NCBI RefSeq assembly: GCF_050003625.1 | Contig: NC_134398.1 | Location: forward strand, 113,126,145-113,190,144 | Direction: 5' to 3' | Source: Haematobia irritans | Lineage: Eukaryota; Arthropoda; Insecta; Diptera; Muscidae | Length of the DNA stretch: 64,000 nucleotides | Shown: one piece after another, positions 21,714-33,142 of the stretch | Layout of the letters: every line of letters begins with the position of its first letter | How positions within the stretch are numbered: position 1 is the first letter of the stretch | The notes under the pieces: generated by a model | What the model saw: the letters and a program-made list of their open reading frames with translations, nothing else | Told to the model about the DNA's origin: nothing | Databases searched by the model: none | Made by a program: the position numbers and the translations under genes

Positions 21714-24238
21714 CACACAAAAAAAAAATTTTGATTTCAATCACGAAAATCGCGGATTCAATCAGTTTTTTAATTGAAATGTCTTCAATCACGAAAATGA
21801 TAGTATCAATCACCCATTTTGATTGAAAACCAACACGATTTTCAATTAAAAATTTAATTGACTTTTGTCACGGAATCAATTAATTGTGTGATTGAATCAA
21901 TTAAAACGTGATTGATTTTTAACATAAAATTCAATCACAGTTTTAATTGAATCAATTAAAATTTTAATTAATTTCGCGACAAAAATCAATCAACTATTTG
22001 ATTGATTCAATTAAATAATTAATTGAAATTGGCTATAAATTTCGATCAAAAAATTTATATATTGCAACCCCAAAATCGTATTTAGTTTTATTTAAAATTA
22101 AAGAAAATATGTGTTTCTTATAAAACATATTTAATATTTTATTATTTTTTGAATTATGCAATAGACAAATAAACATAACTTACAAATACAATTACTATCA
22201 ATAACAACTATAGGGTGAAAAAATAAATTATATAAATCATTATCTTCCTTATAATAATAACCATGTTAGCATGTTCCTTCTAATATGTAGATGCGCCTAG
22301 ATTTCCAATAAATCAGCAGCCTGTAAGCTAAATTAGTTTTTCTGAAAGTAAACAGAATAATTCGATTTTAATTTTGATCAATTAAAAGTTAATTTTGTTA
22401 AACATTACCTGCATAGAATATCAAGTTCAATTCTTAGTTCCAGGTTGTAGATTTATAATCTTCTTTTGCAGTTGTAGTCTTTTAGCATAAAAAGGTGTAT
22501 TAAGGAGCTCGGTAATTTAATTTGACTAACAAGTCCTTTCCAAAATTTCCACACATCGTCTATTAAAATTTGAACCAATCAAAGACAAAAATAATGGGAA
22601 AGCAATGTAATATTTGGTATTATATTGATGATACTTTGCAAATTCTGGAAATAGAAAAACATGATTGGCGACATTCTGTCTGCTGCATTCAAAATGTGTG
22701 TATAAATATTTTGAACGCAACAACAAATCATAGCAAAGGGTTGAAATAAATAAAGTGTGCAACAACAAATGTCCACGTGGTAAAGGTTTGAAAAAATATA
22801 TGACAGAACGCATTTGAAATTAGTTGTGTTTGTGTTTTGTGGTATTGTAAAAATGGAAAACAATCTGCTTTTATTGAAGGTAAGAAATTGTGAAATGTGA
22901 ATACCGTTTTCCATTGAAGCCTGTTTACATTAAACGGACTAAAATAATATATTTTTTATTCATGTCTTTTAGTAACCAATTTTATTTCGTGAAATTGACC
23001 AATCAATCCCATCAACTCCATCATTTTATCAAATATATAAGAATATGTTTGCAATCAAAAGGTGGGTACCGTATTGATCTTTTATAATTATAAATGTCTT
23101 TCTTAAAACCAAGAGCGGTAAGTTTTTTTTTGGAAGATTAACCTTGAAGTTGCGAAGTAGCGTTAGCATTAAATTGCATTTTTGTTTTACCAGCCTTTTT
23201 CAGTTTGAACCCAAGTAGAGAGCATATATAAGCTAATGAGCTGAATTATGTAATGGTAAAAAGTTCTTTCTTTCCATTTATATTTTTTCTATTTCCAGAT
23301 TTTGCAAAGCATCATCAATATATAACCAAATATTACATTGATTTCCCATTGTTTTTGTCTTTGATTGGTTCAAATTTTAATAGACGATTTCAATGGAACT
23401 GTTACTAAAATTAAATTACCGAGCTCCTTAATACACCTTTTTATGCTAAAAGACTACAACTGCAAAAGAAGATTATAAATCTGCAACCTGGAACTAAGAA
23501 TTGAACTTGATATTCTATGCAGGTAATATTTAACAAAATTAACTTTTAATTGAACAAAATTAAATTCGAATTATTCTGTTTACTTTCAGAAAAATTAATT
23601 TAGCTTACAGTCTGCTGATTTATTGGAAATCTAGGCGCATCTACATATTAGAAGGAACATGCTAACATGGTTATTATTATAAGGAAGCTAATGATTTATA
23701 TAATTTATTTTTTCTCCCTATAGTTGTTATTGATAGTAATTGTATTTGTAAGTTATGTTAGAACAAAACACAAATGAAAAGAACCAAATTTATTTGTCTT
23801 TTGCATAATTAAAAAAATAATAAAATATTAAATATTATAAGAAACACATATTTTCTTTTATTTCAAATAAAATTAAATACGATTTTGGGGTCGCAATATA
23901 TACATTTTTTGATTGAAATTTATAGCCAATTTCAATTAATTATTTAATTGAACGAATCAAATAGTTGATTGATTTTTGTCGCGAAATTAATTAAAATTTT
24001 AATTGATTCAATTGAAACTGTGATTGAATTTTATGTTAAAAATCAATCACGTTTTTAATTGATTCAATCACACAGTTAATTGATTCCGTGACAAAAGTCA
24101 ATTAAATTTTTAATTGAAAATCGTGTTGGTTTTCAATCAAAATGGGTGATTGATACTATCATTTTCGTGATTGAAGACATTTCAATTAAAAAAATGATTG
24201 AATCAGCGATTTGAAATCAAAAATTGTTTTTTTGTGTG
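21714..24238. mobile_element. E-family element, fold-back copy
   Basis: Both ends are the same (right-type) terminus: CACACAAAAAAAAAATTTTG at 21714 and TTGTTTTTTTGTGTG to 24238. 21714-22655 is an inverted copy of the right half; 22655-24238 runs forward like 31396-33056. The join lies near GAAATAGAAAAACATGATTG. The exon-like block FAKYHQYNTKYY is readable in the inverted half (22600-22680, minus). A variant (FAKHHQYITKYYID) is readable in the forward half near 23300. Confidence 0.75.
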
Positions 24239-24433
24239 AAAGCAGTCAACTATTTTCGCAACAAAACAATTTGTTGAAAATTCAGAATATTTGTATTATT
24301 TCCTCTGTCAAGCATCTACAAACACATTTCAACAAGAAATGCCTCATATTCAATAGACAAATTTGTTGAGCATCAGCAGATTTTACATACAAATAAAGTT
24401 GTTAATATTTATTTGCAGTTAATTTTTTCTGTG
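24239..24433. repeat. CAACAAA-motif TIR element, right-end fragment
   Basis: Several CAACAAA/TTTGTTG motifs and an end GTTAATTTTTTCTGTG, that is an inverted CACAGAAAAAATTAAC. Related to the block at 8460-9014. It starts exactly where the E-family copy ends. Confidence 0.5.
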
Positions 24434-24934
24434 TTGTAGGTTATTTCATGCTCTCTCCACATTGAACTTAACTCAAACAAGTATTTGAGCAAACATTTGT
24501 TCACATGTTTGTTTTTAAATTGGCTTCCAAGACATATGAGAACAATAAAAGTCGTAAAATTGACGAAAATAGTAATCAAATAGACGGAAAGTTGCATCTA
24601 CTCCGTTGACATGTATTCAAATACTAATGCAATAACACATCCATACGTCGTTGTGTGGTAGAAATATTGCTTTTTTTCCTGTGCGGTGAGAACTTTTCAA
24701 ATGGTTCCTCTCAGTTGTTGAGTTTAGTCCAAAGTGTAAAGGTGGTCGCGCGTGCCGAAAATAAAGGGCTAATGCTTAAAGATGTGAAAGTGAAAAGAAA
24801 AACAAAAATGTGAGTAAAAATAAAAAAAACATGAAGTGTAAAAAAAAAATTTAACCAAAATGGCGATTTTTTTGGTCAATTTATTTTTTTTAACATTTAT
24901 ATGTTTATGGAAGTATTTCTAAATTTACAGATAA

Positions 24935-25195
24935 ATGCCGCAACATTTTTCGTTCTGTGAAAATCGAATACGGATAAAGAAATTAAAGAATAAAGATGAA
25001 TTGGATGAGCAAACAATTCAAAACGAAAAGGAACAGTTGGGCACAAAAAGGGTGAGTTAAATTTTCTTCTAAAAAGATCGAATATATTTTACAATAATTT
25101 AAAATTTCAATTTTTAAATTCTTCTTTATAATTTTTTTACTCCACAGGATAAACCCATAAATCTTTTCATCCTTGGTGATCTAAACACTTATTAA
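24935..25195 (+). CDS. Candidate tiny two-coding-exon gene, 54 residues
   Basis: A non-coding exon would end before GTGAGT at 24810, and its intron ends AAATTTACAG at 24930. Coding exon 1 (24935-25051) starts MPQHFSFCENRIRIKKLKNK and is 39 codons, ending exactly at a GTGAGT donor. The intron 25052-25147 is 96 bases and ends TTTTTTTACTCCACAG. Coding exon 2 (25148-25195) reads DKPINLFILGDLNTY and stops. AATAAA follows near 25312. A TCAGTT initiator-like site lies at 24715. The frame is open across both exons with good splice sites. The protein is charged, unknown to me, and may belong to the TIR element whose end is at 25796. Confidence 0.35.
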
Positions 25196-25371
25196 GGTAA
25201 CAGAATGTTTGTGTGTCTAGATGGTCAATTTATCAAAATCAACAGCTTTGGTAGATGTGTATGAAAAATTTTGCATACGTTTTTACTTCGTTAGTTGTAC
25301 ATGTTTCAAATAAATAAAATTTAAATTTAATTAAAATAAAAAACAATATGGTTCTTTATTAAAAGTGTCGT

Positions 25372-25796
25372 AAATTTATCAATTTGATGTTTACATCGTA
25401 TTGATGAATCGATTACATCAAATTGATGAGTCTATTACATCATATTGATGAATGGATTACGTCAAGTTTAGGGAAAGAGTTCATCGCTATGACGATGGCT
25501 TTTGTAGCGAAGACGAACGAGAATCGTACTTTTGAAGAATTGCATCATCGCGTGGATGAAAGAGAATAATCGCAGATACGAAAAATATCATCACATAGAT
25601 GAAATACATTCATGATCTGGACGTAACATAGTTGTATATGGGATGTAAATAAGTTCATCACAGGGATGAATTCAATTCATCTCTATGACGAAAAAATCGT
25701 CAATGGGATGAAATGTTACGTTAGCTCATTTTTGACGAAAAATTCGTCACCGTGATGTAAAGATTCATCCTCATGACGTACTTTTTCCTTTCAGTG
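25372..25796. repeat. ATCA/TGAT motif array ending in a TIR
   Basis: Over twenty short motifs of the type TTACATCA, TTGATGA, TCATC and GATGAA, then GACGTACTTTTTCCTTTCAGTG before TA (25797-25798). The inverted end reads CACTGAAAGGAAAAAG, matching the CAC plus A-rich end type. The other end of this element is not identified; the candidate gene at 24935-25195 may be its cargo. Confidence 0.6.
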
Positions 25797-25799
25797 TAC

Positions 25800-26299
25800 C
25801 AAAATTCATAATCATGGTTGCCACTAGAGCCAAAAATAATCTACCAAGATTTTATTTCTATAGAATATTTAGTCAAAAGTTTATTTCTATAGAATATTTT
25901 GTTAAAATTTTATTTCTGTAGAAATGTTTGTCAACATTTTCTTTATATAGAAAATTTTGTCAACATTTTTATTTTGTGAAAATTTTATTTCTATAGAAAA
26001 TTTTGTTAAAATTTTATTTCTGTAGAAATTTTTGTCAAAATTGTATGTCTACTTTGTCAAATTGAATTATATACGAATTGGATCGATCTTTTTTGATTTA
26101 ATATATACCACGTATGGACTTACATACAATTTAGAAGATGGTGTTAGGAGGTTTTAAGATACCTTGCCATCGGCAAGCGTTACCGCAAGTTAAGTAATTC
26201 GATTGTGGATGGCAGTGTTTAGAAGAAGTTTCTACGCAATCCATGATGGAGGGTACATAAGCTTTGGCCTGGCCGAACTTACGGCCGTATATACTTGTT
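25800..26299 (-). repeat. Family A dispersed repeat, copy 3 (5' part only)
   Basis: Minus-strand copy of the family A start (ACAAGTATATACGGCC at 26299 downwards) and part of the 30-base array. The 154-base units and the 3' end are absent. Confidence 0.85.
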
Positions 26300-26332
26300 T
26301 TTATTTCCCTTTGCCTGAATATTTTGACTTAC

Positions 26333-26711
26333 TCCTGGTACGTTCCGATTTCTTTTAATGAACCAAAAAAAAAATGTGCCCATAATGCCAAAATGATAAA
26401 CAAAACACATGTCCATACATACATAAAATGCTGCTCTCAAGGCGAAAACTCATGCTTTTTTTTAAATGTGTATCCTCATTCACTCATTCTAATATTCAAA
26501 TTAAATAATATTTAGACATAAGCATATCAAATTTTTAGCCTTATCATAAAACAGTTTGGCGAAACAACATACAAGCGGTTTCACAGAAATTGCTCTCTTT
26601 TGATTCTCTCGCTGTGTTATGTTGATATCTTTCGTCAACCCTCCCGGTTTCCATCTCTATTTCTTTCTATATACTCTCTCTGTCGCTGTCTGAATAAAAT
26701 ATCACAACATA
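26333..26711 (-). repeat. ATATG-rich repeat, copy 2, left piece
   Basis: Matches 1400-1778 inverted, and stops at the TA where the Tc1-like element begins. The continuation is 36489-36735. Confidence 0.75.
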
Positions 26712-27515
26712 TACAGTGGTGGTCATATAATTAGGGACACAATTGTTAGCAAAAAATTTCGCGGATTTTTAACGATCTGGATATTAAAAACATTTTTTTT
26801 ATGATTCAGAAATGTATGCTATACTTTTGAGTATGTATTTGTGTTAAAAAAAAAAATATTATTCAAATTACTTAAATACCGAAATTCAAAGTTTTTTGAT
26901 TGGACAGCTAATTAAATTTAAAATTAATAAAAAAAAATTACATTAAGTATATAAAATGACTCTATTTCACTTCTAATGTATGTTTATATTTAATATTCTG
27001 TCGGATAATCTTTGGACGCAATCACAGCTCTGCATCTCCGAGGAATACTCTCAACCAGACGTTGGCAGCTTTTTACTGAGATATTCTGACATATATTTTT
27101 AACATTTTCAAATAATTCATCAACATTCTTGTTTGTTTTCTGCTCCAATGACCTCTTTACATCAGCCCACAGATTTTCTATTGGATATAAATCTGGGCTT
27201 TGAGCAGGACAGTCTAAAACGTAAAACCAGGTTTTTATCGTATGTTTTGGATCATTATCCTGCATAAACATGAATGTGCTTGGCATATGTTCGTCAGTAA
27301 AAGACTTATTTGCATTCGTCAAAATATCTTTATATAAGAATTGCTTAATTTTCTCGGTTATTCGACGGATTAGACCTATTTCAAACCATGAAAAGTCCAC
27401 CCAAACCCTCATATTCTCACCCAAGGCCGTAGCCAGGATTTTAATTCGGGGGGGGGTTCAACTTAAAAAAAATATTCATATTTTATTTATGCATAGGTAT
27501 GTATACAATATTTTT

Positions 27516-28880
27516 ATACCCTAAACTACATAGGGGTTATTATACCCTAAACCACATAGTGGTTAGGGTATAATAAGTTTGATCTGCCAAAAAATGTGCC
27601 TACCAGAAATATTGATTTTAGACCCCATAAAATATGGGGTCAGAATCACCTCCTGAGTCGATCTAGCGCTTGGTGTCCGTCCGTCCGTCTGTCCATGTAT
27701 TTGTTGTTCACAGGATTCCGGTCGCAATTATTAACCGATTTTGATGAAATTTGGTACAGGGAGTTTTTTGGCACAAGGACGAACGCTATTGAATTTGGAA
27801 GAAATCGGATCAAATTTAGATATAGCTCCCATATATGTATCGCCCGATTGCGACAAATGGGGTCACGTTGTGCTTTTTTCAAACGGATCGTCACCACATT
27901 TGGCAAAAGGTAATCTTTTTTACCGCCCTTCAAGTCTTCAAAATTTCATCCAAATCGGTTCAGATTTAGATATAGCTCTCATATATATGTATCGCCCGAT
28001 TTTCCCAAATTTGGCCACAAAACCCTAATTTATCAACCGATCTTACTCAAAGTTGGCTAAATTTAATCTTCTGTAGCACTAACTATATGTGCGAAATATC
28101 ATCGAAATCGGTTCAGATTTAGATATAGCTCGCATATATATGTATAGCCCGATTTTCCCAAATTTGGCCATAGAACCCTTATTTACTAACCGATCTTACT
28201 CAAAGTTGGCTAGATCCAGTCCACTATAGTACTAACGGTATGTGCAAAATTTCATCAAAATCGGTTCAGATGTAGATATAGCTCCCATATATGTATCGCC
28301 CGATTTTGAAAAATTCGCCCCTAATAACCTTATTTTTGACCGTAGAGCCCTCATTTCTTAACTGATCTTTCTCAAATTTTGCACAAGGTAACCTTTTGTG
28401 ATATTAATCAAACCCGCAAAATATTAAGCAAATTGGTTCAGATTTAAATATAGCTTCCATATATATGCATCGCTCTATTTTCCCTAATTTGGCCATAGTA
28501 TTAACCAATGTTACTCAAATTTTAAATTTCGATGTACTATCCGATCGTATTTATACGTACTTGTAACTCTTACATAAGAATATTGCTCGATTTTTACAAA
28601 TTTGGAGTTATTACCCACACTAATTGAACGATTTTCTCTTTTTTAATAATGGGCTCAATATTAGTGGCATACTAACTCTTTTGGTGCAAAATAAACTATA
28701 GCTCCTAATATTAGACATTTCTGCTCAGATTGTGACACGACACCCATAAACATGTACCCCCTTTTATGTTCTCCAAGACCTATACCAATGATACCCCACA
28801 AATGCTTATCTTTACTAATTCAGTAGGGGTGGTTTAGGGTATGATATAGTCGGCCCCGTCCGACTTTCTACTTTACTCAC
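27516..28880 (+). mobile_element. Family B dispersed repeat
   Basis: Begins near TATACCCTAAACTACATAGG and ends GTAGGGGTGGTTTAGGGTATG plus a GTCGGCCCCGTCCGACTTT block, so the ends are partly inverted. The interior has several diverged units around CGAAATCGGTTCAGATTTAG and CGCCCGATTTTCCCAAATTT, and a GTCCGTCCGTCCGTC run. The organisation parallels family A (tandem units of about 150 bases and a tetranucleotide run). No coding. Confidence 0.7.
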
Positions 28881-28883
28881 TGG

Positions 28884-29600
28884 TTATAATATTAAATTGA
28901 GCCGACGGGCTTTTTGGGCAGCAAATAAATCAATGACTTCTTCAGTCGGCACATTTATTCGGCGATGAACCGACATTAATGCCAATCCTTTGAGTCTACT
29001 CTCGCTACTCGAATTTCTTAGATACGTCTTTAATCTCTTCATTGTTGAAAATGAACGTTCGGATGAGCACGTAGTAACTGCAGGGATGGAAAATGCAGTA
29101 CTATAGTACTTATTTCAAACCTTTTTCACCCCGGTCAGTACCGTAGTACCCCCGTGAATGATTTAGTACCTTTTGTGTAGACATTTTTGAGTCGATATCA
29201 GATTTATGGTACAATAGCTTTGACAAAATATTTTAATATTTTGAGAAAGTATTTATCAACCTTATTTGCTAATAGTCCTTTACAAATATGGCAAAACAGA
29301 CATGTTCATATGGGAAGAAAATCTCGATTTTGTAAGACATAGTCAAAAACAGGATTTTATACAACTTCAAGAAAGTTTTAGTAGTTTTAGTTTATACAAC
29401 TTCAAGAAAGTTTAGTTCAGTCTCTCGACAATAATCTTTCCGCTCAAAAAATACCTTTTCTGTACTTTCTTAAAAATTGTATTTTCCATCCCTGAGTAAC
29501 TGGCAAAGTGACCAAAATTTTTAAAAGAATATGCACGTTTGGAAATATCTCTTTATTGCTTCTATCGCTGAATTAGGCAGGTTTTTTCGCAGGTTTTGCG
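28884..29600 (-). pseudogene. hAT transposase C-terminal remnant
   Basis: hAT transposases end with a dimerisation domain carrying a conserved SERSFSTMKRLKTYLRN-like motif. Here the minus strand reads SSERSFSTMKRLKTYLRNS and ESRLKGLALMSVHRRINV, then a stop at 28884. Upstream of the MITE at 29081-29494 the frame continues back through FPNVHILLKILVTLPVTT and LPNSAIEAIKR with a frame change. N-terminal zinc finger and catalytic residues are not found. The coding part is about 230 residues of an expected 600 or more. Confidence 0.85.
29081..29494. mobile_element. hAT-type MITE inside the hAT remnant
   Basis: TIRs CAGGGATGGAAAATGCAGTA (29081) and CAGGGATGGAAAATACAATT (inverted, from 29494). Target duplication AGTAACTG at 29073-29080 and 29495-29502. 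Leaving it out restores the hAT frame TLPVTTCSSERSF. Length 414 bases. Confidence 0.92.
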
Positions 29601-30224
29601 CCATTTCATTTACACTTGTGTGTTTGGCTGTTTCGTTGTTGTTGCTATGGCCAAGTTTTATAGGTAAGCGTTTTTCAAAATAAAACCTCCAGCTTTTCTT
29701 CAACATCTTCGGTAAGATTTTTCTATGCAGCTAAAAATATATATTTATTTATATAAAAATATTCATTCATTTCGGGGGGGGTTTGATCCCCCTCATCCCC
29801 CCCCCCCCTGAATACGGCCTTGTTCTCACCACCATTTTTTATAGTCTTTAGTTTATAACGTGGATCTAGTTTGTTTACTCGTATTAGGAGCGCTTCGAAC
29901 ATGTTTCTTACCCTCCGAACCAAACAAATTAAACTTGGATTCGTCACACCAACGAATGTTTTTCTAAAACTCTAAGCGTTACTCGACATGCTCTTTTAGA
30001 AAATTTATACGCGTTTTCTAATTTTTGGCAGAAACGTGTGGTTTTATTTTTGTGATACAGACACGGAGATTTCCCTAGACCTCGTCTTACAGTGCGAGTG
30101 GATATTTCATTACTAATTTGAGGTGTTATTTGCTTATGAATCTGCCTGGGGGTTAGTAAAGGGTTAGCTTTTCTCACTCGGCAGATTATGAGATCGTCAG
30201 TACTTATTGTTTTTCTTTGCCTGG

Positions 30225-30631
30225 GTGCACGGATGAAAAAGACTATTTTTCATATGTTTGGGTGTAAAAATTATATGTTTGGAACTCAAATTTTTAACAC
30301 AATATTTTTATGTGCAAGCATATAATGTTCATAAACTAGCATAACATGTTTGGGACATATATGTTAATATGTTAGAACATATTATGTTTGGGACATAAAA
30401 TGTTTGTAAATATAATATGCTTAGATGCAAACATTTATTTTGAAATAGCCTATAAACATATATGTGTTTAGAAAGAGAGAACTAGAGACTAAACTGCAAG
30501 TAAAATAATAGAAGTAACCAATTGGCGCCTTAAAAATATATCAAAACAAATAAAATTTCATTAAAATTGTTTTCTACCAGTGTATGCTCTAAGGTGAAAC
30601 ATAATATGTTTGATATTTTTGAGGGTGTGCG
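30225..30631. mobile_element. ATATG-type MITE inside the Tc1 transposase gene
   Basis: Starts GTGCACGGATGAAAAAGACT and ends TTTTTGAGGGTGTGCG. The left part matches the inverted right end at 37180-37409. It separates the N-terminal and second DNA-binding segments of the transposase. Confidence 0.6.
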
Positions 30632-30951
30632 CTTTCAACATTTTCATCAGTCCTATTATTTCTATAATGTACAATAGCATTGTGCAACCCCGTTTTGGAA
30701 CATTCCAACTCATTCGCTATGTTACGAATTGTTTTCTTTTCGCGAACCTACTTACAAAGTATAAGTTTGCGTAATTCCGGAGAGCAGCTCATATTGCGAC
30801 CCATTTCCAAAATATTATTGTACACTTTTATACTTAATGTACCACGATTTTATCATATTTTTGTACTTTCAGCGCTTTTTGCAATGTTTTCTCCGAAATA
30901 TTCCTTTGCCGCTTGTTCGGCAAATAGCTATTGTCGCATTTTCCCTACCTA

Positions 30952-33056
30952 CACACAAAAAATTATCACCAAAATTTTTTCAATTAAACAGTTAATTGAA
31001 TTTGGAAACGGATTCAATTAATATGTTAATTGATTCAATTAATTATTTAATCAAATCCGAATAAAAACCAATTAAAAAAATGATTGATAATTGTTACGTT
31101 TCCAATTGATTCAATCAATTTGATTCAATCAATTGATTCAATTGATTCAATCAATTTGTTAATCAATTCGGAAATAATTTTCAATTACAAACATGATTGA
31201 AATTTTTTCCGTTTCCAATTACACATGTGATTGATCCAATCACCTTTGTGATTGAAACTGAATAATTTTGAGCAATGGAAAGAGCGAAAAGATAACAAGA
31301 GAATGGGTATTTATTCAACAATGTATGATGGAGAGATCAGTCTGTGGAAGTAACTCGTAACGAACGGTTGGGTTTTTGTTTTTCGCGTAAATTGAAAAAC
31401 ATGATTGGCGACATTCTGTCTGCTGCATTCAAAATGTGTGCATAAATATTTTGAACGCAACAACAAACCATAGCAAAGGGTTGAAATAAATAAAGTGTGC
31501 AACAACAAACGGACACGTGGTAAAGGTTTGAAAAAGATATATGACAGAACGCATTTGAAATTACCTGTGTTTGTGTTTTGTGGTATTGTAAAAATGGAAA
31601 ACAATCTACGTTTATTGAAGGTAAGAAATTGTGAGATGTGAATACCGTTTTCCATTGAAGCCTGTTTACATTAAACGGACTAAAATAATATATTTTTTAT
31701 TCATGTCTTTTAGTAACCAATTTTATTTCGTGAAATTGACCAATCAATCCCATCAACTCCATCATTTTATCAAATATGTAAGAATATGTTTGCAACAAAA
31801 AAGTGGGTACCGTATTGATCTTTTAAAATTATAATTTTTTTCACTCCTAGTTTTCTTAAAACCAAGAGCGGTATGGGTTTGTTGGAAGATTCACCTTGAA
31901 GTTGCGAAGTGGCATTTTCATTAAATTGTATTTTTGTTTTACCTGCCTTTTTCAGTTTGAACCCAAGTAGAGAGCAGTATATCTGATATATAAACTAATG
32001 AGCTGAATTATGTAATGGTAAAAAAATTCTTTCTTTTGGATTTAAAAATATGAAAAATATCCCAAAATAATAAAAATATGTATTTCCCATTTATATATTT
32101 TTTCTATTTTTAGAATTTGCAAAGTATCATCAATATAATACCAAATATTACATTGCTTTCCCATTATTTTTGTCTATGATTGGTTCAAATTTTAATAGAC
32201 GATTTCAATGTGCGGAAATTTTGGAAAGGAATTGTTACTAAAATTAAATTACCGAGCTCCTTAATACACCTTTTTATGCTAAAAGACTACAACTGCAAAA
32301 GAAGATTATAAATCTGCAACCTGGAACTAAGAATTGAACTTGATATTCTATGCAGGTAATGTTTAACAAAATTAACTTTTAATTTAACAAAATTAAATTC
32401 GAATTATTCTGTCTACTTTCAGAAAAACTAATTTAGCTTACAGGCTGCTGATTTATTGGAAATCTAGGCGCATCTACATATTAGAAGGACCATGCTAACA
32501 TGGTTATTATTATAAGGAAGATAATGATTTATATAATTTATGTAATTGTATTTGTAAGTTATATTAGAACAAACCACAAATGACAAGAACCAAATTTATT
32601 TGTTTATTGCATAATTCAAAAAATAATAAAATATTAAATATGTTTTATAAGAAACACATATTTTCTTTTATTTCAAATAAAGTTAAATACGATTTTGGGG
32701 TCGCAATATATAAATTTTTTGATTGAAATGTATAGCCAATTTCAATTAATTATTTAATTGAATGAATCCAATAGTTGTTTGATTTTTGTCGCGAAATTAA
32801 TTAAAACTTTAATTGATTCAATTAAAACTGTGATTGAATTTTATGTTAAAAATCAATCACGCTTTTAATTGATTCAATCACACAATTAATTGATTCCGTG
32901 ACAAAAGTCAATTAAATTTTTAATTGAAAATCGTGTTGGTTTTCAATCAAAATGGGTGATTGATACTATCATTTTCGTGATTGAAGACATTTCAATTAAA
33001 AAAATGATTGAATCCGCGATTTTCGTGATTGAAATCAAAAAATTTTTTTTTGTGTG
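30952..33056 (+). mobile_element. E-family element, copy E1 (2.1 kb)
   Basis: Left end CACACAAAAAATTATCACC, right end AATTTTTTTTTGTGTG, TA on both sides (30950-30951, 33057-33058). Both ends carry 300-400 bases of dense CAATTAA/TTGATTGAATC motifs. The middle holds several splice-like signals (GTAAGA 31621, TTTTAG 31713, TTCAG 31954, TTTTTAG 32113). The small gene proposed for E2 is broken here: the second exon begins with TAA, and there is a 2-base deletion near 31750. Confidence 0.85.
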
Positions 33057-33142
33057 TATATAAGGACTCCCAATGTTCAGGAGGTTATTATGGTATAGAA
33101 TAATGAGTTCAAAAAGTACTAAAGACCCGTTTTCTGTATGTA

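Larger units (their letters stand above)
27422..29822 (-). mobile_element. hAT element remnant inside the Tc1 transposase gene
   Basis: Ends CAAGGCCGTAGCCAGG and (inverted) CAAGGCCGTATTCAGG give at least 10 bases of TIR, followed by G runs. The 8-base target duplication TTCTCACC lies at 27414-27421 and 29823-29830, as expected for hAT. It contains a C-terminal transposase remnant, family B and a hAT-type MITE. Confidence 0.9.
26990..30804 (-). pseudogene. Tc1-like transposase (DD34E), interrupted copy 2
   Basis: Read on the minus strand: N-terminus from the ATG at 30804 (MGRNMSCSPELRKLIL, then a TAG) to about 30641. A MITE follows, then PRQRKTISTDD and the second helix-turn-helix down to 29831, and then the hAT. 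The C-terminal catalytic part runs 27421-26990 and ends DYPTEY. DESKFN (first Asp, frameshifted), MQDNDPKHT and YPIENLWADV are visible. Only 26 residues separate the second Asp from the Glu, so about eight are deleted and the enzyme would be dead even without the insertions. Across the hAT site the frame reads NGGENMRVW once the hAT and one target copy are left out. Confidence 0.85.

Noticed and set aside
22579..22914. Overlapping minus-strand ORFs in E3 as separate genes
   Set aside because: They are the inverted E-family interior read through introns; only short blocks match the proposed exons.
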